Shown: piece by piece, positions 56,261 through 64,000 of the stretch
Position numbering within the stretch: position 1 is the first letter of the stretch
Layout of the letters: every line of letters begins with the position of its first letter
Assembly: GCA_005503065.1 (NCBI GenBank)
Contig: SCOE01000002.1
Location: forward strand, 214,877-278,876
Length of the DNA: 64,000 bases
Direction: 5' to 3'
From: Comamonadaceae bacterium ALPHA2B
GTDB taxonomy: Bacteria > Pseudomonadota > Gammaproteobacteria > Burkholderiales > Burkholderiaceae_C
Notes under the pieces: generated by a model
The model's database searches: none
Told to the model about the DNA's origin: nothing
Seen by the model: the letters and a program-made list of their open reading frames with translations, nothing else
Position numbers and translations under genes: made by a program

Positions 56261-57588
56261 GCCGCGAGCCCGTGTTGAGGGTCCACACCGACCCCTCGGA
56301 AATCGACGCTGGCGCCTGGGACGCGCTGCTGGACGCCCAGGCCGAGCCGAGCCCCTTCATGCGCCACGCCTACCTGGCCGCGCTGCACGCCAGCGGCAGC
56401 GCCACGCCCGACAGCGGCTGGGCGCCGGCCTTCGCGACGCTGTGGCGCGGCAAGGTGCTGAAGGCGGCCTGCCCCCTGTACGCCAAGGACCACTCGTATG
56501 GCGAGTACGTCTTCGACTGGGCCTGGGCCAACGCCTACGAGCAGCATGGCCTGGCCTACTACCCCAAGGCCGTGTGTGCGGTGCCCTTCACGCCCGTGCC
56601 CGGGGCGCGGCTGCTGGCCGTCGACGCCGACCACCGCGCGCTGCTGGTGCAGGGCCTGGTGCAGTGGTGCAAGCAGATGGAGCTGTCCTCGCTGCACCTG
56701 CTCTTCGGCGCCGAAGAAGACATCGCCGCCTGCGAGGCCGCCGGCCTCATGCTTCGACACACCGTGCAATTCCACTGGAAGAACATGGCCCCCACGCTCC
56801 CCGCTGCGCGTGGTTCGCTGCCCCAAGCCGGGGAAGGGGCTCCGGCTTCGCCAGAGCGTGGGGCGCTCGCGGATGGCCCCGGCCAAGCCGGGGCGGGCGA
56901 TCCTCCGGATCGTGCGCTCGGCGCGGCGGGTTACGCCGATTTCGACGCCTTCCTCGCCAGCCTCTCGCAGGAAAAACGCAAGAAGATCCGCCAGGAGCGC
57001 CGCAAGGTGCGCGAGGCCGGCGTGAGCTTTCGCTGGGCGCGCGGTGCCGACATCACCGAGGCGGACTGGGACTTCTTCTACCGCTGCTACGCGCGCACCT
57101 ACCGCGAGCATGGCAACCCACCCTACCTGACGCGCGACTTCTTCCATCGGCAGGCGCAGACCATGCCCGAAGCCTGGCTGCTCTTCACCGCCGAACGCGC
57201 CGGCAAGCCGATCGCTACAAGTTTGATAGCGCTCCGCGCAGACGAGGCGGGCGCTCCAGGCCAATTTGATTCCAAAAGTGAGTCTGTGGCCTACGGCCGC
57301 TACTGGGGCGCACTGGAGCGGGTGGACTGCCTGCATTTCGAGGCCTGCTACTACCAGCCGATCGAATGGTGCATCGCCCACGGCGTGGCGCGCTTCGAGG
57401 GCGGCGCCCAGGGCGAGCACAAGATGGCCCGCGCGCTGATGCCGGTCAAGACGACCAGCGCCCACTGGCTGGCGCACCCGTCCTTCGCCGATGCGGTGGA
57501 GCGCTTCCTCGAGCGCGAAGGCGCCGGGATCGAGAACTACATGGAGCATCTGGAGGCGCGCAGCCCCTTCCGCGCGCCGACCGCCTGA
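56257..57588 (+). CDS. FemAB-like / DUF482 acyltransferase with two repeat-derived inserts
   Basis: A 443-residue GNAT-fold protein of the DUF482 (peptidogalycan-biosynthesis) family. The first half is the N-terminal acyltransferase fold (LVQGLVQWCKQMELSSLHLLFGAEED). The second is the KKIRQERRKVREAGV region and the catalytic-side fold with HGVARFEGGAQGEHKMARALMPV. Residues about 178-226 are low-complexity Gly/Ala/Pro sequence not expected in the family. They coincide with a GC-rich dispersed repeat, and a 55-bp repeat encodes residues about 320-337. The frame stays open through both. The substrate in Gram-negatives is unknown. Confidence 0.82.
   Translation: MSREPVLRVHTDPSEIDAGAWDALLDAQAEPSPFMRHAYLAALHASGSATPDSGWAPAFATLWRGKVLKAACPLYAKDHSYGEYVFDWAWANAYEQHGLAYYPKAVCAVPFTPVPGARLLAVDADHRALLVQGLVQWCKQMELSSLHLLFGAEEDIAACEAAGLMLRHTVQFHWKNMAPTLPAARGSLPQAGEGAPASPERGALADGPGQAGAGDPPDRALGAAGYADFDAFLASLSQEKRKKIRQERRKVREAGVSFRWARGADITEADWDFFYRCYARTYREHGNPPYLTRDFFHRQAQTMPEAWLLFTAERAGKPIATSLIALRADEAGAPGQFDSKSESVAYGRYWGALERVDCLHFEACYYQPIEWCIAHGVARFEGGAQGEHKMARALMPVKTTSAHWLAHPSFADAVERFLEREGAGIENYMEHLEARSPFRAPTA
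56788..56930. repeat. GC-rich dispersed repeat, copy 2, in frame in the FemAB-like gene
   Basis: Reverse complement of part of this segment (56788-56841) resembles 22690-22736: a GCCCC motif, GGGGCAGCG(A/G)ACC, then CGGGG-AGCG. The segment from about 56784 to 56930 encodes an Ala/Gly/Pro-rich insert and contains two CAAGCCGGGG direct repeats. Confidence 0.5.
57214..57268 (+). repeat. 55-bp composite repeat, in frame in the FemAB-like gene
   Basis: Core GCTACAAGTTTGATAGC (57214-57230), 18-bp spacer, tail GGGCGCTCCAGGCCAATTTG (57249-57268). It encodes the stretch around IATSLIALRADEAGAPGQFD. Confidence 0.9.
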
Positions 57589-57625
57589 AGCGCTCGGCGG
57601 GCCGCGCACCGCAGCCGGCCGGCGC

Positions 57626-58975
57626 CTAGCCGGAGGATTCCAACCGCGCCACGAGCCCGCTGCGGTCAACGCGGTTGCGCAGGCTCAGGCGCAGGCCGCA
57701 CCGCCGTGCCGCCGCCTTCGCGATCGGCAACCCCAGCCCGCTGCCGTCCGCCGGGCTTCCCGGCACGCGGAAGAAGCGGTCGAAGACCCGGGACAGGTGC
57801 TCCGGCGGAATGCCCGGCCCCGTGTCCACGACCTCGACCACGACGCACCCGTCCTCCTGACCAAGGTGGACATCGACCACGCCCCCTTCGGGCGTGTAGC
57901 GCACCGCGTTCTCGATGAGGTTGTCCAGCGCGCTGCGCAGGTCGGCCGCGGTGCAGTGCAGCGTGGGCACAGCCCCGTCTTGCGCGACCAGGCCGAGATC
58001 GACCTGGCGCCGGTCCGCCAGCGCAAGCAGTCCGTGGATGCTGTCGCGCACCTGCGCCTCCACGTCCACAGCGCCCGCGGGCTCGGTGGCGGCAGACTCC
58101 TGGCGCGACATGCGCAACAGCTGGTCGACCAGGCGCTGCGCGCGCTGCAGGCCGGCCTCGAGCTGCGCCAGCTGCCGGTTGCCTGCGCTGCCGGCCAGTT
58201 CATCGCGCAGGTTCTCCAACTGCACGCGCACGGCCGCGATCGGCGTGCGCAGCTCGTGCGCGGCATCCTGCACGAAGCGGCGCTGCGCCACGAAGGAATC
58301 CCGCAGCCGCGCCAGCAGGTCGTTGAAGGAGGCAACCAGGGGCCGGATCTCGTCGGGCACATGCGCCAGCGGCAGTTCCTCGATGCTGTGCGCGTCCTGG
58401 CGTGCGGCCTGCTGGCCGATCGCGCGAAGCGAACGGGAAATTCCGCGCGCCACCCCCAGCATCACGAGCATGAGCAGCGGCACCAGCACCAGAACCGGCA
58501 CCGCGGCCAGGCCGGCGCGCTCCACGGCCAGGCCCGAGCGGAAGTCGCTGCTCTGGAACACCTGGATCGTCCGGCCGCCCGCGCCCGCCGCGGCGTACAC
58601 GCGCCACGCCCGCCCAGCGGCCCGCACGTCGTGCAGGCCCGGGCGCAGGGGCTGGCCCGCGGGCAGGCCGCTCCACGACGTGGCCGCGAGACGGCCGTCC
58701 GGCTCGAAGACCTGGATCACGTAGTCGCCCTTGGCGATCGCGCCCTCGTCGACCTGGGCCGACGGCCCCGTCGGCTGCCCGTAGCGCGCGACCGAGTCGC
58801 CGAGCTGCACCATCTGCCCGTCCAGGAAGTCGGCGACCATGTGGGTGAACATGCCGTAAGACAGGCCCGCGGTGACCACGGCCACGGCCAGGAAGGTCGG
58901 AACCAGCCACCACAGCAGCCTTCGCCAGATCGAGAAGGTGCGTGGCGGGCCGAGGTGCAGCGCGGGGGCCTTCAC
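57626..58975 (-). CDS. sensor histidine kinase, QseC/PmrB-like
   Basis: A 449-residue membrane kinase. TM1 lies at about 20-42, a periplasmic sensor of about 110 residues follows, then TM2 at about 156-178, a HAMP domain, and the DHp box with His240 in DAAHELRTP. The catalytic domain has N box LDNLIENAVRYTPE, G1 VVDTGPGIPPEH and G2 GSGLGLPIAKA. It overlaps the regulator by 4 nt (ATGA). The periplasmic signal is not recognisable. Converges on the FemAB-like gene. Confidence 0.93.
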   Translation of the reverse strand: MKAPALHLGPPRTFSIWRRLLWWLVPTFLAVAVVTAGLSYGMFTHMVADFLDGQMVQLGDSVARYGQPTGPSAQVDEGAIAKGDYVIQVFEPDGRLAATSWSGLPAGQPLRPGLHDVRAAGRAWRVYAAAGAGGRTIQVFQSSDFRSGLAVERAGLAAVPVLVLVPLLMLVMLGVARGISRSLRAIGQQAARQDAHSIEELPLAHVPDEIRPLVASFNDLLARLRDSFVAQRRFVQDAAHELRTPIAAVRVQLENLRDELAGSAGNRQLAQLEAGLQRAQRLVDQLLRMSRQESAATEPAGAVDVEAQVRDSIHGLLALADRRQVDLGLVAQDGAVPTLHCTAADLRSALDNLIENAVRYTPEGGVVDVHLGQEDGCVVVEVVDTGPGIPPEHLSRVFDRFFRVPGSPADGSGLGLPIAKAAARRCGLRLSLRNRVDRSGLVARLESSG

Positions 58976-59652
58976 GCCGCCCCGCCCGCCGATCGGGGCT
59001 CGACGCGCCAGCCCAGGCCGCGCACGTTGCGGATCGCCTGGGCGCCGAGCTTGCGTCGCATGCCGTGGATCAGCACGTCCAGCGCGTTGGGACCCACCTC
59101 CTCGCCCCAGCCATAGATGCGGTTCTCCAGCTGTTCGCGCGAGAGGATCGTCCCCGGCCGCTCCATGAGGGCGTGCAGCAGTGCGAACTCCCGTGCCGAG
59201 AGCTGCGAGCGCGCGCCCTGGATCAGCACCTCGCGCGTGCCCAGGTCCAGTTGCAGCGCACCCTCCTCGCCGATCACCGACTGCGCGGCGCCGTCGCGCC
59301 GGCGGATCACGGCACGCATGCGCGCCAGCAGCTCGCTCAGCGCATAGGGCTTGACCAGGTAGTCGTCGGCGCCCAGGTCCAGCCCGTCGATGCGCTGGTC
59401 GAGCGCGTCGCGCGCCGTGAGCACCAGCAGCGGCGTCTTGTCGCCGCCCTGCCGTACGCGGCGCAGCACCTCGATGCCATCCATGCCGGGCAGTCCCAGG
59501 TCGAGCAGGACGCAGGCGTAGTCGCCATCGGCGATCGCACTCAGGGCCAGCGTGCCGTTCTTGACCCAGTCGACCGACCAGCCCTTGCGCGACAGCGCCT
59601 CGTGCAGGCCCTGTCCGAGCATTTCATCGTCTTCGACGAGCAGTACGCGCAT
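58972..59652 (-). CDS. OmpR-family response regulator, QseB/PmrA-like
   Basis: A 226-residue regulator. The receiver domain has acidic pocket EDD (residues 7-9) and phospho-acceptor Asp51 (VLLDLGLPG). A C-terminal winged helix (LDLGTREVLIQGARSQLSAREFALLHAL; LDVLIHGMRRKL) binds DNA as tandem half-sites. Partner of the overlapping histidine kinase. Three 11-bp-spaced CTTAG/CTAAG boxes at 60371-60397, upstream of the preceding membrane-protein gene, are candidate autoregulatory sites. An 8-bp GC hairpin lies at 59702-59720 in the gap before it. Confidence 0.94.
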   Translation of the reverse strand: MRVLLVEDDEMLGQGLHEALSRKGWSVDWVKNGTLALSAIADGDYACVLLDLGLPGMDGIEVLRRVRQGGDKTPLLVLTARDALDQRIDGLDLGADDYLVKPYALSELLARMRAVIRRRDGAAQSVIGEEGALQLDLGTREVLIQGARSQLSAREFALLHALMERPGTILSREQLENRIYGWGEEVGPNALDVLIHGMRRKLGAQAIRNVRGLGWRVEPRSAGGAA

Positions 59653-59735
59653 GGTGGAAAGCTGAAGGTGGGGATGGGCTTCGTGGGGACGCCGGCCCGC
59701 GGGCGGCACGTCGTGCCGCCACCCGCCGCTGCGCC

Positions 59736-60239
59736 TCAGGCGCTGCGCAAAGCCCTGCGCCCGGCGTGCACGGTCCACATTTGAACGCAAAGCCCGACGG
59801 CGAAGAGCACCACCCATCCGAGCAGCGCGCCGCGCACCACCGGGGACTCGATGCCGCTGCCGACCGGGTGGCCGGGCGGCAGGCGGCTGAGCGTCTCGTT
59901 GATGCCGGGCACGAGCAGCAGGAAGAAGCTGAACGACAGTCCGGCCGCCGACAGGTACGGCCGCAGGCGCCCCAGGAAGCCCAGCCGGGCGACGATCACG
60001 CCGCCGAGTGCCGCAGCGAGCGCCAGCAGGCCCAGCGCGTGGCCGGCGTTGAATTTGCCCGTGCTCGACAGGCCGAAGGAGGTGACCACGGACAGGAACA
60101 GGCCGGCCAGGTAGACCTGGCCGGCCCGCGTCGAGGCGTGGATGCCGCGCTGGCGCGCATAGCAGTACAGGCCGGCAACGACGGGCGCCACGCTGATGGC
60201 GGTGTGGAGCGCCCCGAGGGGCGAAATGGGATGTGGCAT
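59736..60239 (-). CDS. multi-pass membrane protein of unknown function, upstream of the two-component pair
   Basis: A 167-residue protein with four or five hydrophobic helices (about 8-27, 42-60, 66-86, 93-111, 133-155). It contains two His residues at the membrane boundary (GALHTAIS, NAGHALG) and several small-residue motifs. I do not recognise a family. The same strand, an 83-bp gap to the response regulator and phased boxes upstream suggest it is part of the two-component operon, perhaps an accessory sensor or target. Start ATG 60239. Confidence 0.7.
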   Translation of the reverse strand: MPHPISPLGALHTAISVAPVVAGLYCYARQRGIHASTRAGQVYLAGLFLSVVTSFGLSSTGKFNAGHALGLLALAAALGGVIVARLGFLGRLRPYLSAAGLSFSFFLLLVPGINETLSRLPPGHPVGSGIESPVVRGALLGWVVLFAVGLCVQMWTVHAGRRALRSA

Positions 60240-60370
60240 GGCTCGATGGAAAGAGTCGATGAAGGGCGCTCGCGCATCGGCCGAGCAGCGTCGGCTCCCT
60301 GGGCGGGCGTGGCCGGCGGCGGGTGATCGGCACCGGTGCAGCCACTGTAGAGAACCGCGCTTTGCCGTGG

Positions 60371-60397
60371 CTAAGGGCCGACTTAGCCAGGCCTTAG
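60371..60397. promoter_or_regulatory. 11-bp-phased CTTAG boxes (OmpR/PmrA-type site)
   Basis: Pentamers CTAAG (60371), CTTAG (60382) and CTTAG (60393) start exactly 11 bp apart, the spacing of PmrA/QseB-type tandem half-sites. On the minus strand the last box lies 21 bp before TACAGT, a -10-like hexamer leading toward the membrane-protein gene at 59736-60239. The rest of the 199-bp gap between that gene and the LysR gene has no ORF. Confidence 0.55.
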
Positions 60398-60438
60398 TCG
60401 GCCTGCTCCTGGCACCTGCCATCCGGGCTCCACGCGTA

Positions 60439-61377
60439 TCAGGCAGCCCGCTTCGCGCGGCCGAGCCTGCGCCGGGCCACTGCGTTCATCGTCGCCACCA
60501 GTTGCTGCACGAACGCGCGCGCCAGCGGCGAGAGGGTCCGCCCCTCCAGCGACAGCGCCTGCAACCGCCGCTGCGCCAGCATCGGGTCCGCGAAGGGCCG
60601 CGCGACGGCGGTGCCGGCCTCGATCAGGTGCGCCACGGTGAGATGACCCGAAAGCAGGATGTCGGGGCTGCGCAGCAGCGGCAGCATCACCGACGAGAAA
60701 TTGCTGACGAACACCGGCCGGTACTGCAACCCCTGCGCGCTGCAGGCCAGGTCGAAGAGCTGGCGCGCCGTGACGCCGCGGCTGCCGACGAGCAATGGGT
60801 GCCGCACCACGTCGGCGAGCTCCACCGAACGCTGACGTGCCAGCGGGTGATCGGGGCTCATCACCGCCAGTACCGGGGCCGGCGCGGCGTGCTCCACACG
60901 CAGGCCGGGCTCGGGCGCGACGACGTACTTGAGCCCGATATCCGCCTCGCCGCGCAGCAGCAGTTGGCTCACCTCGTCGGGCGAGCCCACATGGAGCTCG
61001 ATCTGGCTGGCCGGCTGGGCCGCCTGGAAAGCCCGCATCAGCGTCGGCATGAAGCCGCCCGCGAAGCCCTCGGTGCAGCACACGCGCACGCGCCCTGCCG
61101 CCTGGCCACCGAGGTGCCGCACCTGCTCGAGCACCTGCTCGGCGTCGAGCACGGTGTTGCGCAGGTGCCCGGCCAGGCGCTCGCCGGCCGCGGTGAGCGT
61201 CATGCCGCTGCGCCGGCGCTCGAAGAGCGGCGTGCCCAGGCCGTCCTCCAGCTTGGTGATCTGGCGGCTGACGGCCGAGGCGGCGACGTACAGGCGCGCC
61301 GCCGCCTGGTTGACGGAGCCGGTCTGCGCGACTTCCATGAAGTAGCGCATCGGCATGCTGAGCAGCGCGGGGGTCAT
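60439..61377 (-). CDS. LysR-family transcriptional regulator
   Basis: A 312-residue regulator. An N-terminal winged helix-turn-helix spans about residues 5-65 (FMEVAQTGSVNQAAARLYVAASAVSRQITKLE) and a substrate-binding effector domain covers about 90-295. It is divergent from the M20 peptidase gene; the 112-bp gap contains a TTGCC-N5-GGCAA operator. The likely target is the adjacent peptidase / Bug-protein cluster. Effector unknown. Confidence 0.93.
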   Translation of the reverse strand: MTPALLSMPMRYFMEVAQTGSVNQAAARLYVAASAVSRQITKLEDGLGTPLFERRRSGMTLTAAGERLAGHLRNTVLDAEQVLEQVRHLGGQAAGRVRVCCTEGFAGGFMPTLMRAFQAAQPASQIELHVGSPDEVSQLLLRGEADIGLKYVVAPEPGLRVEHAAPAPVLAVMSPDHPLARQRSVELADVVRHPLLVGSRGVTARQLFDLACSAQGLQYRPVFVSNFSSVMLPLLRSPDILLSGHLTVAHLIEAGTAVARPFADPMLAQRRLQALSLEGRTLSPLARAFVQQLVATMNAVARRRLGRAKRAA

Positions 61378-61395
61378 CGTCGGTTCTGTCGTGTA

Positions 61396-61410
61396 TTGCC
61401 TGGATGGCAA
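61396..61410. promoter_or_regulatory. LysR-type T-N11-A operator
   Basis: TTGCCTGGATGGCAA, a perfect 5-5-5 dyad, in the LysR / M20 divergent gap. T at position 2 and A at position 14 satisfy the T-N11-A rule for LysR-type regulators. Confidence 0.6.
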
Positions 61411-61489
61411 CACCAGTGTGCCAAAACAGTCATGGCGGCAACACCTTTCTGGCCTTCCACTTGCATCCGACGACGACCAGGAACCCACC

Positions 61490-62896
61490 ATGCACCGAGA
61501 CGACGCCCTCGCCCGCGCCCGCGCCTACTTCGACGACGGCCGCTTCTTCGCCGACCTGCAGCGGCGCATCGCGCTGCACACCGAAAGCGACACGGGCCAC
61601 GTGCCACCCTCGCTCGACACCTATCTGCGCGACGAGCTGGCGCCACGGCTCGCGCCCCTTGGCTTCGACTGCCGCATCGTGCCCAACCCGGCGCCCGGCG
61701 GCGGCCCCTTCCTCATCGCCCGCCGCGTCGAGGACCCGGCCCTGCCCACCGTGCTGAGCTACGGTCATGGCGACGTCGTGAGCGGCCAGGATGCGCACTG
61801 GCGCGAGGGGCTCGGCCCGTGGACGCTGGTGGCCGAGGGCGACCGGCTGTACGGCCGAGGCTCGGCCGACAACAAGGGGCAGCACACCATCGCGCTGGGC
61901 GCGCTGGAGGCGGTGCTCGCGGCGCGCGGCGGCCGCCTGGGCTACAACCTGACCTGGCTGGTCGAGATGGGCGAAGAGGCCGGCTCGCCCGGGCTGGAAA
62001 CCGTGTGCGAGCAGGAACGCACCGCGCTGGCTGCAGACCTCTTCCTGGCCAGCGACGGGCCGCGGGTGCGCGCCGAGCGGCCCACGCTCTTTCTCGGTTC
62101 CCGCGGCGCCGTGAACTTCACGCTGCGCTGGCGCGCGCGCGAACGGGCCTATCACTCCGGCAACTGGGGCGGCGTGCTGAGCAACCCGGCGACCGTGATC
62201 GCGCACGCCCTCGCCACGCTGGTCGATGCGCACGGCCGGCTGCTGGTGGAGGCCTTGCGGCCGCCCCCGCTGTCCGACGCGCTGCGCGCCGCGCTGGCCG
62301 GCCTGCACATCGGCGGCGGCACCGACGACCCGGCGCTGAGCGACGGCTGGGGCGAACCCGGCCTCTGCCCGGCCGAGCGGCTGGTGGGCTGGAACACGCT
62401 CGAGGTGCTGGCGCTGGGCGCCGGCTCGCCGCAGCGGCCGGTCAACGCGATACCGGCGGAGGCGTTGGCGCACTGCCAGCTGCGCTTCGTGGTCGGCACG
62501 CCCTGGGAGCGGCTGGAAGAGATCGTGCGGGCGCACCTCGCGGCGCATGGCTTTCCCCAAATCGAGGTCGCCGTGACGCTCAGCGGCGCCGCCACCCGCC
62601 TGCCGCTGGACAACCCCTGGGTCGCCTGGGCGATGCGCTCCATCGCGGCCAGCGCCGGGCAGCCGCCCGACCTGCTGCCCAACCTGGCGGGCTCGCTGCC
62701 CAACGACGTCTTCGCGCGCACCCTCGGGCTGCCGACGCTGTGGGTGCCGCATTCCTACCCCGCATGTGCTCAGCATGCGCCCAACGAGCACCTGCTCGCC
62801 CCGGTCGCCCGCGAGGGCCTGCAGCTGATGGCCGGGCTGTACTGGGACCTGGGAGAGTCCGCCGGCGTGCCTTGGCGCGAGGGCGCGCTGCACTGA
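61490..62896 (+). CDS. M20-family metallopeptidase / amidohydrolase
   Basis: A 468-residue dinuclear zinc hydrolase of the ArgE/DapE/CPG2 family. Metal and catalytic motifs in order: SYGHGDVVSGQD (His, Asp), YGRGSADNKGQH (Asp), EMGEEAGSPG (Glu-Glu), a dimerisation domain starting near SRGAVNFTLRWRARERAYHSGNWGG, and the final HAPNEH. Substrate is an N-acyl or dipeptide compound, not assignable. Divergent LysR regulator upstream and a Bug-type binding protein downstream suggest uptake and hydrolysis of a carboxylated compound. Confidence 0.92.
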   Translation: MHRDDALARARAYFDDGRFFADLQRRIALHTESDTGHVPPSLDTYLRDELAPRLAPLGFDCRIVPNPAPGGGPFLIARRVEDPALPTVLSYGHGDVVSGQDAHWREGLGPWTLVAEGDRLYGRGSADNKGQHTIALGALEAVLAARGGRLGYNLTWLVEMGEEAGSPGLETVCEQERTALAADLFLASDGPRVRAERPTLFLGSRGAVNFTLRWRARERAYHSGNWGGVLSNPATVIAHALATLVDAHGRLLVEALRPPPLSDALRAALAGLHIGGGTDDPALSDGWGEPGLCPAERLVGWNTLEVLALGAGSPQRPVNAIPAEALAHCQLRFVVGTPWERLEEIVRAHLAAHGFPQIEVAVTLSGAATRLPLDNPWVAWAMRSIAASAGQPPDLLPNLAGSLPNDVFARTLGLPTLWVPHSYPACAQHAPNEHLLAPVAREGLQLMAGLYWDLGESAGVPWREGALH

Positions 62897-62908
62897 GTGT
62901 TTCCAAGC

Positions 62909-62963
62909 CGAATCGTGCTGTAGCGCCCACGCAATGGGCACAAGATGCTATCAATTCGATAGC
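62909..62963 (-). repeat. 55-bp composite repeat, between the M20 and Bug genes
   Basis: On the minus strand: core GCTATCGAATTGATAGC (62963-62947), 18-bp spacer, tail GGGCGCTACAGCACGATTCG. It fills most of the 85-bp gap between the two genes. Confidence 0.85.
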
Positions 62964-62981
62964 AAACCCACCCTTCCGAAG

Positions 62982-63956
62982 ATGAACAAGCGACACCTCC
63001 TCGGCGCCCTGCTCGCCGCCACGCTGCTCCCCCTGGCCCCGGCCCACGCCGACGAAGCCTGGCCGGCCAGGCCGATCCGCCTCGTCGTGCCCTTCCCGCC
63101 CGGCGGCGGCACCGACCTCGTCGCCCGCGCCCTGGGCCAGAAGCTGTCGGAGCGGCTCGGGCAGCCGGTCGTCATCGACAACAAGCCCGGCGCCTCCACC
63201 ATCATCGGCACCGACAACGTGGCCAAGGCCGCGCCCGACGGCTACACGCTGCTGCTCTCGGGCTCGACCAGCTACAGCGTCAACCCCGCTCTGCGCACCA
63301 GGCTGCCCTACGACCCGGTGCGCGACCTGGCGCCGATCGCCATCGTGGCGCGCACGCCGCTGGTGCTGGTGGTGGCCCAGGGCGCGCCCTGGCAGTCGGT
63401 CGACCAGCTCGTCGCCGCCGCCAAGGCCAAGCCGCAGGGCATCCGCTACGCGACCTTCGGCGCCGGCTCCGGACCGCACCTCGCCGGCGAGCTGTTCGCG
63501 CTCGCCGCCGGCGTGAAGCTGCAGGACGTGCCGTACAAGGGCAGCGCGCAGGCCATGCTGGCCGTCATGGGAGGCGAGATCGAGATGGGCATCGACACGG
63601 TGGCCGCCATCGCACCGCATGTGAAGGCCGGCAAGCTGCGCGCGCTCGGCATCGTGGGGGCCACGCGCGCGAGCCTTCTGCCCGAAGTGAAGACGCTCGC
63701 CGAGCAGAAGCTGCCCGACGCCACCTTCGACGCCTGGTACGGCTTCGCCGCGCCGGCCAGGACGCCGCCCGCGATCGTCGCGCGCCTCACCCGCGAGGTG
63801 ACGGCCGTGATGGCCGACCCCACGCTGCAGGCGCAGTTGCGCGCCCAGGGCATGGAGCCCGCCGCGATCGGTGCCGCGGCCTTCCGTGCGCAGATGGAGG
63901 GCGAGATCGCGCGTTACCTTGCGCTGGCGCATCGCGCCGGCATCGCGCCCGAATAA
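62982..63956 (+). CDS. Bug-family tripartite tricarboxylate transporter substrate-binding protein
   Basis: A 324-residue periplasmic protein. The signal peptide covers about residues 1-23 (cleaved at AHA). The TctC/Bug domain follows with VPFPPGGGTDLVARALGQKLSERLGQ split over the first lobe, VIDNKPGAS, and YATFGAGSGPHLAGELFALAAG in the ligand region. Such proteins are greatly amplified in Burkholderiales and bind carboxylates. No TctA/TctB membrane subunits are adjacent. Likely the same regulon as the M20 peptidase. Confidence 0.94.
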   Translation: MNKRHLLGALLAATLLPLAPAHADEAWPARPIRLVVPFPPGGGTDLVARALGQKLSERLGQPVVIDNKPGASTIIGTDNVAKAAPDGYTLLLSGSTSYSVNPALRTRLPYDPVRDLAPIAIVARTPLVLVVAQGAPWQSVDQLVAAAKAKPQGIRYATFGAGSGPHLAGELFALAAGVKLQDVPYKGSAQAMLAVMGGEIEMGIDTVAAIAPHVKAGKLRALGIVGATRASLLPEVKTLAEQKLPDATFDAWYGFAAPARTPPAIVARLTREVTAVMADPTLQAQLRAQGMEPAAIGAAAFRAQMEGEIARYLALAHRAGIAPE

Positions 63957-63966
63957 GCTCGGGTGC

Positions 63967-64000
63967 ATGGCATCCGGCAGCCCTCCCCCTGCCCCATCCC
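63967..64000 (+). other. possible start of a further gene, cut by the window edge
   Basis: ATG at 63967 opens a frame (MASGSPPPAPS) that runs off the end. Only 34 bases are visible, so whether it is a gene cannot be judged. Confidence 0.2.

Noticed and set aside
59702..59720. GC-rich 8-bp hairpin before the response-regulator gene as a terminator
   Set aside because: No T-run follows on the minus strand, so I kept it only as a note in the regulator entry.

Overview
This window is a high-GC, gene-dense chromosomal segment from a betaproteobacterium. It is almost certainly Burkholderiales, family Comamonadaceae, and close to Variovorax, Acidovorax or Polaromonas. The basis is gene order (der-hfq-hflX-hflK-hflC-DUF2065-hisZ-purA; ilvB-ilvN-ilvC-pssA-leuA; aat-bpt), a hisZ-dependent short-form HisG system, a Bug-type binding protein, and repeats of the kind I associate with Comamonadaceae. 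It reads as core chromosome. I see no rRNA, tRNA, CRISPR array, transposase, integrase or prophage gene.

Layout. (1) 44-22602: a hydrolase, then a 21-kb minus-strand block of housekeeping genes read from rluD down to a phosphoribosyltransferase (rluD, scpB, rluB, ndk, rlmN, pilF, rodZ, ispG, hisS, yfgM, bamB, der, hfq, hflX, hflK, hflC, DUF2065, hisZ, purA, hpt-like). bamD is divergent from rluD with a 14-bp gap. (2) 22745-27624: a DinG/YoaA helicase, a YdcH-like protein, a PP2C phosphatase, an exported charged-helix protein and zapE. (3) 27727-35591: the 2-oxoglutarate dehydrogenase operon sucA-sucB-lpdA, then a propionyl-CoA synthetase. (4) 35740-42751: an isochorismatase-like hydrolase, a 4-hydroxyphenylacetate-hydroxylase-family flavoprotein, an alpha/beta hydrolase, the N-degron transferases aat and bpt, an IclR regulator and a PBP7-type peptidase. 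(5) 42869-50973: branched-chain amino acid synthesis (ilvB, ilvN, ilvC, pssA, a leucine-rich leader peptide with attenuator, and two different leuA types in tandem). (6) 51263-54780: an ECF sigma factor overlapping a DUF3619 membrane protein, then DUF3106, RDD, dgkA and LOG genes. (7) 54804-64000: PII, an EamA transporter, a FemAB-like acyltransferase, a QseBC-type two-component system with a small membrane protein, and a divergent LysR / M20 peptidase / Bug cluster.

The most distinctive feature is repeats. A 55-bp composite element (17-bp palindromic core, 18-bp variable spacer, 20-bp conserved tail, with invariant spacing) occurs ten times in both orientations. Five copies are inside reading frames: most of the BamB signal peptide, and parts of RluB, PrpE, the RDD protein and the FemAB-like enzyme. 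One intergenic copy supplies the Shine-Dalgarno of pssA and abuts its start codon. A second element, a 114-bp near-perfect inverted repeat, sits immediately 3' of both purA and ilvB. The main regulatory finds are a leucine attenuator, a 17-bp inverted repeat between ilvB and the sigma-factor gene, 11-bp-phased boxes upstream of the two-component operon, and a LysR-type operator.
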